Virus record (IMG/VR): IMGVR_UViG_3300036768_001575
Span: 1-26,423 of that record
Source: a virus
Strand: one strand, 5' to 3'
DNA length: 26,423 bases
The notes under the pieces are model-generated. The model saw only the letters and a program-made list of their open reading frames with translations. It ran no database searches and had not been told where the DNA came from. Made by a program: the position numbers and the translations under genes. Position 1 is the stretch's first letter. The number at the start of each line of letters is the position of its first letter. Below are positions 1 through 6,591 of the stretch, piece by piece.

Positions 1-50
1 TTGCTATCCAGTCGGTACTGCCCGATGAAATCCGCCGTAGTGTAGAGCAT
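1..50 (-). CDS. Partial leftward gene, unknown product
   Basis: Only the first 16 codons lie in the window. The minus-strand ATG at 50-48 opens a frame reading MLYTTADFIGQYRLDS and runs off the left edge without a stop. A perfect TATCTTTG box (minus strand, 61-54) ends 3 nt before the ATG, the same geometry as many other genes here, and this is the main reason to believe it. The fragment is too short to assign a family. It diverges from the rightward gene at 78. If the genome is circular or permuted, it could be the first gene of the leftward structural operon that re-enters at the right edge. That is inference. Confidence 0.5.
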   Translation of the reverse strand, partial: MLYTTADFIGQYRLDS

Positions 51-53
51 ACC

Positions 54-72
54 CAAAGATAAGGTATCTTTG
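54..72. promoter_or_regulatory. Palindromic divergent promoter pair
   Basis: CAAAGATA-agg-TATCTTTG is a perfect inverted repeat with a 3-nt centre. Each arm is a perfect TAnnTTTG -7 box. The plus-strand box (65-72) precedes the ATG at 78 by 5 nt, and the minus-strand box (61-54) precedes the ATG at 50 by 3 nt. Two polymerases could not easily occupy both boxes at once. Confidence 0.65.
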
Positions 73-77
73 TCAAG

Positions 78-425
78 ATGGAGGAGCTACGCAAACTCCG
101 CTGGCGCGACTTCTGCGACGGCCTTGACAAAGACCCGCCTGACGACATCCAAAAGGAAGCCGAGCACATCTTCTTTGACCATGTTTTCCCAGAGTCCGTA
201 CTCACCTTCTTTCAGAACGTCAGCGAGCTACTCCTGCTCTATGAGGCTGCCCCCTCCGCACCTGCCATGAAGACCATTGCCGACGCCAAGTTCAAAGAGC
301 TATTCAAACAGAACCCCATCCCGTTTTACGAGTCGCTCATACCAGCGCTCAAAAATATGGGAGCCGATCCTGAAACTGCAACCTTCTTAGAGGTATGCGC
401 TTACTTGACTACCTACAAGTCGTAA
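78..425 (+). CDS. Small phage protein before portal, unknown
   Basis: A 115-residue acidic, mostly helical-looking protein with no motif I recognise. The start at 78 follows a TATCTTTG box by 5 nt, and no in-frame upstream ATG competes. Its last 31 nt overlap the start of the portal gene in another frame, so the two are probably translated together. Position next to portal suggests a head-assembly or packaging accessory role, and a small-terminase role is conceivable. No terminase small subunit is recognisable elsewhere in the window, but I see no DNA-binding helix-turn-helix to support that reading. Confidence 0.7.
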   Translation: MEELRKLRWRDFCDGLDKDPPDDIQKEAEHIFFDHVFPESVLTFFQNVSELLLLYEAAPSAPAMKTIADAKFKELFKQNPIPFYESLIPALKNMGADPETATFLEVCAYLTTYKS

Positions 426-1396
426 TCCGCCTCATTAGGCCAGAGCGGAACCGGAAGGGACAGCGCGTGCTCCAAGACTTCCATGAATACGGCCTGGGCC
501 GCACTACCGACATCACGAACGCACTACCGCCACAGACCCCCTTAGAATGCCTCCAACGGATCGCCGACGTCCGGGCCATCCACTCCCTTATTGCCGGCGC
601 CTCCGCCCGCCTCACCTGGAAGGTAGCCCAGCGCTACAATGGCATGGAAGTCCCCGATGAATTCCGTTCCCGCAACCTTGACCGCTACGCGGGGCATATC
701 GTAGCTGACTACCTCGTACTGGGGCAGGCCTTCTTCACCGAAAACTTCACCTACGTCAGCCCTTTAGAGGCCTTCCCGGATACCACATTCAGCATTAAGC
801 GCCCCAACGGCACCCCGCTCCAGTCAGCCTTTTGGCTCATGCGCCAGTTTTGGGAGCTCAATCGCGCCGAAACGCAAATACTCTTCCTCATGGGCGCCGC
901 TGCCTTCCTCTACCCCAAAGACTCCAACATGCCCCTAACTGGCGACGAACTGGATCAGCTCCGCAAAAACCTCCAAGACAAAGTCCGAAAGGGTGGCGTC
1001 GGGGGGATTGAACCCGTCTCCGTACCCATCGAGCTCATCCCAGTCCCTATAAATAATGAGAAATATCAACTCATAGGAATCCGCACTCAGCTCATCCGCG
1101 AACTCTGTAATCTCTTCCAAATAGATAGCTCCCTCCTGAACGACCCTGAAAACAAAACCTATAGCAATAAAACCCTCGCCCTCAAAGCGCTCTACACCAA
1201 CGTCATCATCCCCACCGCCTACGAAGTGGCGTATGCCCTCCAAACCCGCACCCTTGACTATGTCATTACGATAGAGACCTCCAACATTGAACTACTCCAT
1301 GAAGACCGCGTCGCTCAGGCCGATTATGTGCTCACGCTCCTGGATGCCGGCCTTATCACGCCTGAACAGGCTAAAAGCCTCTTAGAGCTGGAGTAA
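395..1396 (+). CDS. Phage portal protein
   Basis: A 333-residue protein, short for a portal (commonly about 380-500). The C-terminal third carries the best signature: a segment around residues 228-268 reading like LIRELCNLFQIDSSLLND followed by a TYSNKTLALKALYTNVIIP-like stretch. This matches the portal pattern of a structural helix, a loop, then the 'tysn..a....y...i.P' wing-to-stem region. The central GQAFFTENF (about residues 106-114) also resembles portal cores. In the known family, portals form a dodecameric ring at one capsid vertex that threads DNA and anchors the tail. The gene overlaps the upstream small gene by 31 nt and converges with the VRR-NUC gene with a 15-nt tail overlap. Terminase is not adjacent but 5 kb away, which is unusual. 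Confidence 0.75.
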   Translation: MRLLDYLQVVIRLIRPERNRKGQRVLQDFHEYGLGRTTDITNALPPQTPLECLQRIADVRAIHSLIAGASARLTWKVAQRYNGMEVPDEFRSRNLDRYAGHIVADYLVLGQAFFTENFTYVSPLEAFPDTTFSIKRPNGTPLQSAFWLMRQFWELNRAETQILFLMGAAAFLYPKDSNMPLTGDELDQLRKNLQDKVRKGGVGGIEPVSVPIELIPVPINNEKYQLIGIRTQLIRELCNLFQIDSSLLNDPENKTYSNKTLALKALYTNVIIPTAYEVAYALQTRTLDYVITIETSNIELLHEDRVAQADYVLTLLDAGLITPEQAKSLLELE

Positions 1397-1717
1397 ATCC
1401 ATGATGTCGTCAATACCCCGCACCACCCGCACCTCCATCCCATGCAGGCGCAAAAGATCATGCACCTCTGCCTGGCTTCCGCTAACCTTCCCCTTCTCAG
1501 TCTTCACCTCCAAAAACACCACCCGTCCCCGTTTCACCGCCACTAAGTCGGGGGCCCCTGGCAATAGCCCGGCCCACCGCTGCCGGCCTCGCGTGGACTG
1601 GTTTGGGATGTGCATTACCAGCCACCCAGCCGATGCTAAGGCCTGCACGATGCCCCGCTGGACGTCGCTCTCTTTGCGCGGGAAATATGGCCGTCTAGCC
1701 TTTTGCCGCAATCGCAT
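1382..1717 (-). CDS. VRR-NUC domain nuclease
   Basis: A 111-residue protein that is essentially a single VRR-NUC (PD-(D/E)XK superfamily) domain. Visible residues are ESDVQ (E16), GAPDLVAV (D57), the FLEVKTEKGKVSGSQ stretch with E70 and K72, and Q82, in the order expected for the fold. Phage stand-alone VRR-NUC proteins are nucleases, probably acting on branched or structured DNA in replication or recombination. I place the start at the ATG at 1717, two codons inside a possible TTG start. A TAACTTTG box (1728-1721) then ends exactly 3 nt upstream, as at other genes here. It converges with the portal gene and diverges from the primase-helicase gene. Confidence 0.85.
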   Translation of the reverse strand: MRLRQKARRPYFPRKESDVQRGIVQALASAGWLVMHIPNQSTRGRQRWAGLLPGAPDLVAVKRGRVVFLEVKTEKGKVSGSQAEVHDLLRLHGMEVRVVRGIDDIMDLLQL

Positions 1718-1720
1718 GCC

Positions 1721-1728
1721 CAAAGTTA
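1721..1728 (-). promoter_or_regulatory. TAACTTTG promoter box of VRR-NUC gene
   Basis: A TAnnTTTG match on the minus strand separated by ggc from the ATG at 1717. It decides the start codon and implies a leaderless or nearly leaderless transcript. Confidence 0.55.
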
Positions 1729-1750
1729 GCCATTTGACGAGAAGCGGGGC

Positions 1751-1779
1751 AAATAAAAAAGCCCCCTCCGAGAGGGGGC
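1751..1779 (-). terminator. Minus-strand intrinsic terminator
   Basis: On the minus strand GCCCCCTC-tcg-GAGGGGGC is followed by TTTTTTATTT: an 8-bp GC stem, a 3-nt loop and a T-tract. It lies upstream of the VRR-NUC promoter, so it would stop leftward transcription arriving from inside or antisense to the primase gene, or end a very short RNA started between it and 1818. Confidence 0.7.
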
Positions 1780-1791
1780 GAGGGCTGGTAC

Positions 1792-1814
1792 TTGTAAAAA
1801 CTTTCGTACCTTAG
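1792..1814 (+). promoter_or_regulatory. Promoter of the PrimPol-helicase gene
   Basis: TTG at 1792-1794 and TTCGTACCTTAG at 1803-1814, with the ATG 4 nt later at 1819. The whole 23-nt block matches the block before the sigma-like gene (8512-8490, minus) at 19 of 23 positions. This shows the TTCGTAnnTTTG form is a shared, extended promoter element and not chance. Confidence 0.55.
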
Positions 1815-1818
1815 CCCT

Positions 1819-4776
1819 ATGCCACAGGAACGAGGCAAAGGTAAGAACTTTTTAGCACACGCAAGGGGTGCGGCGGAGAAGTTAGGCCTTCGGGTGTTCC
1901 CTATCAAAGAGGGCAAAAAGGCGCCGCCGCAAGTTGATGACTGGCCGAATAAGGCGACTTCGGATGTAGCGCAAATAGAAAAGTGGTGGGGGAAAGACCC
2001 AAGAGCGAACATCGGCGTAGCGCTGGGACGGTATAGGGATGGGTATCTTATCGTCATAGACTACGACCCACGAAATGGCGGGTACTGGGATGATCACCTT
2101 GAGGCGGGGATGCTGCCCGAAACTTGGGTGGTGCATACGCCAAGCGGCGGGCGGCATTATTATTACAGGACGGACGAGCCCGGGCGGAACGCCAAACTTG
2201 GGCCTGGGATTGATCTAAAAGGGGATGGAGGGTATGTGCTTTTCCCCCCGTCCGATTATTACAATGATGACGGGGAGTATGTGGGCGATTATGTGTGGCA
2301 GGTGGGGAACATGCCGAAGGATGTGAAAATTGCCGATGCGCCCAGTTGGGTCTTAGAGAAGTTGCGGGAGAAGGGTAGCGCTGGGGAGGGAAAAGAAGGG
2401 GAGCAGCTGGCCCTTTGGCGCATGCCACCACCCATCCCCAAGGGTTCGCGGCATAACTACCTTGTCTCTCTGGCCGGAGTGCTATGGGCAGCTGGGGCGG
2501 CCGAAAAGGAGATTGAGGCGGTGCTATGGGGGGTACTGGAGCTCTTTGAGACCAGAGAAGACTTTGACCCTGAGGCGGAAATCGGCGGCATACTCAAAAG
2601 CCTGAATAGCTGGGAGCGGAAAGGGGCGGACTGGGGCGCTATCCTGCATTCTCTCCCTACGGCGGTGCGGGAGATCGTTATTCGTGAGGTGGCTGCTGCT
2701 AAGGATTTGGCCAACGCTAATGCCGAGCGCATCCGGGAAAACCGCCGGCTGGCCACCGAGCTCGTCCGCACGATGGCGGTACGGAAAAAGGAGGACGGAA
2801 GCCTATGGTGGGTGTATCAGATGCCGGACGGGACTGAGCGGGAAGTACCCTACACCGCCGCAGGCCTCCAAGGCCTCCTGAAAGACCTCGGCATAGACGT
2901 AAGCATAAAAGAAGCTGGACGGCTCCTAAGCGTAGTCAGCGACGGAGAGCATAAGGGCAAAGGCAAAAAGTCCAAAGCGGTCAGCTTTGAGGATATCCTT
3001 GAGGTCGTATGGAAACATAAGTGGATTGAGTGGGGCGGCGAAACCTGGCTTTTGGAACCCCCGCTACTCACCCGCGCCAATATAGACAATATCCGGGCGC
3101 TCCTACTCCAAAACGGCTTAGAGATCAGCAAGGAGCGGCTGAATACCTTCTTTGACAAGCTGATGAAGTTCCTACCCGTCAGCCCCATGGACGGCGTGGT
3201 CGTATCCGAAGCGCCCAGATTTGGCAAGGCGGGCGGGATAAAAGGCCTCTGGTTACGGCAAAAGAATGACCTTTATGTAATAACGAAAGACGGCGTAAAG
3301 CACTTCCCCTTCGGGCAATGGCCGGAGGGGGTTTATGTGCTGGACTTGCGCCAGAGGGACTACATGATTGACTGGAACGGCACCCTGGAAGACCTAATCG
3401 CTTACTGGGACGGCGTTACGAACCGGCTGGTGGGCGATAAGCTCATAGCCTTGGCCATGTACCTCCCGGCCCTCTTAGACCAGGGCCACATCGGCCTCAT
3501 CCTACGCGGGCCAGCTGGGTCGGGTAAATCCACCCTCAAAAAGGCCCTGGGCTACCTACGCCTCGGAAAAGCCCCAAAAACCCCGCACGGCGCAACCACC
3601 CGCGACTTCATGGCCGTACTACACCAGAAAGCTATGGTCTTCTTTGACGAAGTGAGCGCCATGCCAGACGAAATGCAGACGGCCCTCAAAAGCATGATCA
3701 CCGGCGATGGTATGGCCATGCGCTCACTCTACACAGACTTAGAAGAGGTAGAAAGCGATATGATGGGCTCCGCCGTCTTCTGTGCTACCAAGCTGGAATA
3801 CATCCATTCCGACCTACGCACGCGGTGCTTTGTCTGGGAGCTGGAAAACAAAGGCGGCGGGGAATACGAAGATGAAATAGAGGATTTCTGTAAAAAGCTC
3901 TGGCGCCGCGCCCTCGCCGGGGCCATAAAGCTCTACCAGCAGGCCGCTAAGCTGCCTCCCCCACCCAAAACCCTACTCCCCGAAATCCGCTTCCGCCGCT
4001 GGGTATCTTGGGCATACCGATATGCCCAAGTGTTAGGGGTGGCAGATAAATTTGTCTCCTTCGTGCGGAAGGCCAAAATAGCCGCCCACAAGGGCGAAAA
4101 GTTTGAATTCCTGATTGACGCCCTCTCTAACCCCAACTTTGACCCCAACAAAGAATACACCATAAACGAACTCATTGAACTGGCAGACCCGGCCGGCGCC
4201 AACCTGCGCGGCATCGGCCAGTCCCTAAACAGGGAAAGCGTCAGGGACGCCATCATCACCTTGGCCCTCTCAATGGGCTATCACCTGCAAATAGAAAAGA
4301 AGCGCCTGAAAGGCGAAACAAAGGCCAAACTGCGCTTCTTCTTCACCCAGCTCCAAACTGGCGACAACTCCCGCCTCAGGGCCATCCTCAAAAGCAGGGG
4401 CATAGAACCAGATGACGACGACGATACCACACCCCCACCTGTACCTAACCCACCAGAGCCGCCCACACCACCAACTACGGCGCCAACTGAACCCTCCGAA
4501 CCTACAACCCCACCACCACAGCCACCTACACCGCCACCACAAAACGACGAGCCGCCTACCGACGAGGAGGTGATCGCCTACATAGAAAACGCTATGGCCG
4601 AGCATGACCGAAAAGGTGGTACCACCGAGCAAAAGCTCCTATACCTCTACCGGTTCAGAGAGCGGTTCGGCACAGAACTTGCCCAAAACGGCCTACATAA
4701 GGCCCGCGATTATATCCAAACGAAGATTTCAGAACTGGAAACCACCCTACAACCAGAAACACCAAAACCAACATAG
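1819..4776 (+). CDS. PrimPol-helicase replication protein
   Basis: 985 residues. The N-terminal region (about 15-190) is a bifunctional primase/polymerase of the archaeo-eukaryotic primase type: catalytic pair D81/D83 in VIDYDPRNGG, then SGGRHYYY with H113, then the IDLKGDGGYVLFPPS block at 131-145. The middle is a P-loop helicase of the phage/plasmid primase-helicase kind: Walker A GPAGSGKS at 564-571, Walker B AMVFFDEVSAM with D610/E611, and an arginine-rich DLRTRCF sensor region near 670. Residues about 865-914 form a Pro/Thr/Glu linker, followed by a small C-terminal domain of about 70 residues. Such proteins prime, and can extend, DNA at a phage or plasmid origin. No separate DNA polymerase is visible in this window. 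The iteron region about 1.1 kb downstream is the obvious candidate target (inference). Confidence 0.9.
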   Translation: MPQERGKGKNFLAHARGAAEKLGLRVFPIKEGKKAPPQVDDWPNKATSDVAQIEKWWGKDPRANIGVALGRYRDGYLIVIDYDPRNGGYWDDHLEAGMLPETWVVHTPSGGRHYYYRTDEPGRNAKLGPGIDLKGDGGYVLFPPSDYYNDDGEYVGDYVWQVGNMPKDVKIADAPSWVLEKLREKGSAGEGKEGEQLALWRMPPPIPKGSRHNYLVSLAGVLWAAGAAEKEIEAVLWGVLELFETREDFDPEAEIGGILKSLNSWERKGADWGAILHSLPTAVREIVIREVAAAKDLANANAERIRENRRLATELVRTMAVRKKEDGSLWWVYQMPDGTEREVPYTAAGLQGLLKDLGIDVSIKEAGRLLSVVSDGEHKGKGKKSKAVSFEDILEVVWKHKWIEWGGETWLLEPPLLTRANIDNIRALLLQNGLEISKERLNTFFDKLMKFLPVSPMDGVVVSEAPRFGKAGGIKGLWLRQKNDLYVITKDGVKHFPFGQWPEGVYVLDLRQRDYMIDWNGTLEDLIAYWDGVTNRLVGDKLIALAMYLPALLDQGHIGLILRGPAGSGKSTLKKALGYLRLGKAPKTPHGATTRDFMAVLHQKAMVFFDEVSAMPDEMQTALKSMITGDGMAMRSLYTDLEEVESDMMGSAVFCATKLEYIHSDLRTRCFVWELENKGGGEYEDEIEDFCKKLWRRALAGAIKLYQQAAKLPPPPKTLLPEIRFRRWVSWAYRYAQVLGVADKFVSFVRKAKIAAHKGEKFEFLIDALSNPNFDPNKEYTINELIELADPAGANLRGIGQSLNRESVRDAIITLALSMGYHLQIEKKRLKGETKAKLRFFFTQLQTGDNSRLRAILKSRGIEPDDDDDTTPPPVPNPPEPPTPPTTAPTEPSEPTTPPPQPPTPPPQNDEPPTDEEVIAYIENAMAEHDRKGGTTEQKLLYLYRFRERFGTELAQNGLHKARDYIQTKISELETTLQPETPKPT

Positions 4777-4778
4777 AT

Positions 4779-5111
4779 ATGGCCAACAAAGAAATGGAAA
4801 AGATTGAAAACCTCAACGCCATCATCAGCATGGCATTGACCAGCTACTACGCTGCCGCTAGAAGCAGAGACGACCTCTTAGACACCGCCTGCGGTGCCCC
4901 TTGGCTGCCAAAAGCACAAGAATACATCTCACACGCCGCCATCATACAACGCATCTGCAACGGCCTCTGCCAAGAACTCAAAGACCTACATGAGCTGAAA
5001 GAGAAAATAGAAAAGCAGGCCGATAAGGAACTCAAGATCATCATTGAGCATATAGAGAGTGCGGGGAACAATAGTCAGACAGGCAAGGACGCGCCGGAAG
5101 AGCGGCCTTAG
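4779..5111 (+). CDS. Small coiled-coil protein, unknown
   Basis: A 110-residue protein starting 2 nt after the primase-helicase stop, so almost certainly co-transcribed with it. The second half (about residues 60-95) is a charged heptad-like helix rich in K, E and L, consistent with a coiled coil. No catalytic motif or membrane segment is visible. Its position suggests a replication accessory role such as a primase-helicase partner, but nothing in the sequence proves it. The last 4 nt overlap the end of the convergent gene on the other strand. Confidence 0.7.
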   Translation: MANKEMEKIENLNAIISMALTSYYAAARSRDDLLDTACGAPWLPKAQEYISHAAIIQRICNGLCQELKDLHELKEKIEKQADKELKIIIEHIESAGNNSQTGKDAPEERP

Positions 5112-5779
5112 GATGTACGGGGCGGCCTTAGCGGTAGATAATCCCTCCGCATCTCAAAATGTTTCACCAACGCAAGTAGTTTCTCAACTTTTTTGAGCCA
5201 TACAGGGTCGTTCAGCTTGCTTTCCAACTCCTCAATCCATTCAGCCACTTCCTCTATCCCAGCCCCCTTCGCCCATGCCTCCCTCCAAGCAACTATCCGC
5301 CACCTCATCTTCTCATAAATAAACCCCACTATACCAGCCTCCATCGGCTGTTGCCGCCAATACTCCTCATCCCAATCCCATGCATGCCATCCGCTACCTT
5401 CTACATAAATAAGTTCATTCATATACTCTACCGCGATAATTTCGGCCACAAAGCCGGGGTGGATAGAATGCCTCCCCATTCTGGTAGGAAGCTGATGGAA
5501 TCCACCACACCATAAACCGACTTCTACCTTCTCTCTAAACCGCTCCTCATCAAAGTCGTCAAAGTCGGATATAGACTTTACTACGTCATCATACAACTTT
5601 TGCTCGACCTTCTCAAAGCGCTCGCCTAAAACGGCCTTCATCCTCCCAAGATGGAAGAAAATCCGAAAAACATCGCGGGGCCAATATAACTCTTCTATGT
5701 AATCAATCTTCCGATGCAATTCAAAAACGATACAATCAGCAAGCCCTTGCGCTATAAGTTCCGCCTTGACTGCGTCCAT
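5108..5779 (-). CDS. Unknown protein, paralogue of the 15297 gene
   Basis: A 223-residue acidic, Trp-rich protein of unknown function. It is homologous along its length to the product of 15297-15989. Shared landmarks are an early GLA(D/K)C, a (G)ER/DRFE..., a central GGxxQLPxxMGxxSIHxGxVA stretch, (E)GSGWxxW, GIVGxIYExMRxRIxxWREA and AEWIEELESKxNDPxWLxxVE near the end. I chose the ATG at 5779 because it aligns with the paralogue's start and because 17 nt (CGTATATTTGTGGCATG) are identical at both starts, including a TATATTTG box. An in-frame upstream start would lie inside that promoter. No known domain recognised; the conserved His in SIHxG could be functional but this is speculative. Confidence 0.8.
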   Translation of the reverse strand: MDAVKAELIAQGLADCIVFELHRKIDYIEELYWPRDVFRIFFHLGRMKAVLGERFEKVEQKLYDDVVKSISDFDDFDEERFREKVEVGLWCGGFHQLPTRMGRHSIHPGFVAEIIAVEYMNELIYVEGSGWHAWDWDEEYWRQQPMEAGIVGFIYEKMRWRIVAWREAWAKGAGIEEVAEWIEELESKLNDPVWLKKVEKLLALVKHFEMRRDYLPLRPPRTS

Positions 5780-5783
5780 GCCA

Positions 5784-5791
5784 CAAATATA
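5784..5791 (-). promoter_or_regulatory. TATATTTG promoter box
   Basis: A perfect TAnnTTTG box on the minus strand, 4 nt before the ATG at 5779. The same 17-nt block, box plus start codon, recurs before the paralogue at 15297. Confidence 0.6.
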
Positions 5792-5848
5792 CGACCTTCC
5801 CGCCAAACACAAGGCCCCTGCCTCTACCTTACCCTCTCCCCAGCCGCC

Positions 5849-6146
5849 TTAACCTGTTACCCCTGAATTTAACCTGTGCCCCTCGGATTTAACCTGTGCC
5901 CCTCGGATTTAACCTGTGCCTACCTGCGAGGGGACGACGTAACTGACTCCTCTATGCCCTCCCCAACGGGGCGCCGCACCACTCTTACCCTGTTACCCAT
6001 GTTCCCCTACGGGCTTTTTTCTCCTTTACCGCCTTATCCTATGCCCTCCCGGCTTATCCTGTGCCCTCCCGGCTTATCCTGTGCTTATCCAGCTTAACCT
6101 GTACCCCCCATATTTAACCTGTTACCCCTGAATTTAACCTGTGCCC
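5849..6146 (+). repeat. Rightward iteron array
   Basis: TTAACCTGT-type cores begin at 5849, 5869, 5889 and 5909, an exact 20-bp period. A variant TTACCCTGT sits at 5985. A second exact 20-bp series begins at 6034, 6054, 6074, 6094, 6114 and 6134, whose first three members read TTATCCT. Spacers are C/T-rich (for example TACCCCTGAAT or GCCCTCCCGGC). Confidence 0.85.
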
Positions 6147-6209
6147 ATTTGTGAGGATAAGACACGATCCCCTTCGCTACGGCCTTCCCGGCGGTTTTTC
6201 GCTCCCGGC

Positions 6210-6337
6210 TTAACCTGTTACCCATGTTTCCCTATGGTTTTTTACCCTCTTTATTCACCACTTCTCCGCCCACCTTACCCCCTACCCCTATTTTTTTACT
6301 AGTCGGAAAAAATAGGAGAACATGGGTAACAGGTTAA
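6210..6337. repeat. Long inverted repeat around origin centre
   Basis: TTAACCTGTTACCCATG at 6210-6226 is matched by its exact reverse complement at 6321-6337. Similarity continues inward for several bases. Each arm contains one iteron, so the two arrays are joined by a mirrored pair. The interval is C/T-rich and encloses the AT-rich hairpin. Confidence 0.75.
6287..6316. repeat. AT-rich hairpin at origin centre
   Basis: CCTATTTTTT (6287-6296) pairs with AAAAAATAGG (6307-6316) across a 10-nt loop that contains the palindrome ACTAGT. It is the most AT-rich spot of the region and sits at the mirror point of the two arrays, so it is a good candidate for the unwinding element. Confidence 0.6.
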
Positions 6338-6345
6338 GTCTGGTT

Positions 6346-6382
6346 AAAAACCCCTTCGCTACGGCCTTCCCAGCGGGTTTTT
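6346..6382. terminator. Terminator-like hairpin in the origin region
   Basis: AAAAACCC (6346-6353) pairs with GGGTTTTT (6375-6382). An inner CGCT/AGCG can extend the stem with a short bulge. The symmetric A and T tracts would allow it to work on either strand, possibly insulating origin transcription. Confidence 0.4.
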
Positions 6383-6386
6383 GGCC

Positions 6387-6554
6387 TTAACCTGTCAAAA
6401 TGGGCACAGGTTAAATAAGGCGGGCACAGGTTAAATCGGGGGTAACAGGATAAGCTGTGCGGGTACAGGATAAGCCGGGTAAGCACATGGGTAAGCCGTA
6501 TGGGCACAGGTTAAATCGGGGGGGCACAGGTTAAGATGGCGGGGCACAGGTTAA
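6387..6554 (-). repeat. Leftward iteron array
   Basis: ACAGGTTAA or ACAGGATAA cores (reverse of the left array) begin at 6406, 6426, 6445, 6465, 6506, 6526 and 6546. A weaker ACATGGGTAA at 6485 fills the gap, so the period is 19-21 bp throughout. One rightward copy, TTAACCTGT at 6387, faces them. The last copy ends about 20 bp before the TerL promoter box, so the binding protein could also control terL. Confidence 0.85.
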
Positions 6555-6574
6555 GCGCCTACATCCCGCGCCAT

Positions 6575-6585
6575 TTCGTACTTTG
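6575..6585 (+). promoter_or_regulatory. Promoter-like box before terL
   Basis: TTCGTACTTTG resembles the TTCGTAnnTTTG element before the primase and sigma-like genes but is one base shorter in the spacer. The ATG follows 6 nt later at 6592. Confidence 0.4.
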
Positions 6586-6591
6586 TAGCGG

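Larger units (their letters stand above)
6169..6371 (+). repeat. Direct repeat pair of 21 bp
   Basis: The 21 bases at 6169-6189 and 6351-6371 are identical and in the same orientation (CCCCTTCGCTACGG followed by CCTTCCC). They sit outside the two arms of the inverted repeat. Unlike the iterons they do not change orientation across the centre. Confidence 0.7.
5813..6591. other. Candidate replication origin (iteron region)
   Basis: A 780-bp region without a credible gene, between divergent genes. It holds about twenty copies of a 9-bp core TTAACCTGT (variants TTATCCTGT, TTACCCTGT), each usually followed by TACCC or GCCC. Copies left of about 6220 point right. Copies right of about 6400 nearly all point left. 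Between them lie an inverted repeat and an AT-rich hairpin. The 20-bp phasing puts copies on one face of the helix, the arrangement expected for cooperative binding by a replication initiator. A PrimPol-helicase gene lies on one side and TerL on the other, so a packaging or regulatory role is an alternative. Confidence 0.65.

Noticed and set aside
1401-1814. Plus-strand frame of 137 codons over the VRR-NUC gene
   Set aside because: Antisense to the well-supported VRR-NUC domain and crosses the terminator at 1751-1779; composition is Arg/Ser/Pro shadow-like.
4270-4632. Trp/Gly-rich minus-strand frame under the primase linker
   Set aside because: It is the antisense reading of the Pro/Thr-rich codons of the PrimPol-helicase tail and shows no independent signals.
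5876-6097. Open frame MPLGFNLCPSDLTCAYLRGD across the iterons
   Set aside because: It is just the translation of the repeated TTAACCTG and its spacers; no ribosome site, homologue or promoter.
5849-6554. CRISPR array reading of the phased repeats
   Set aside because: Repeats are 9-14 bp cores at a 20-bp period with near-uniform short spacers and flip orientation. There are no 25-40-bp repeats, no unique 30-bp spacers and no cas1/cas2.
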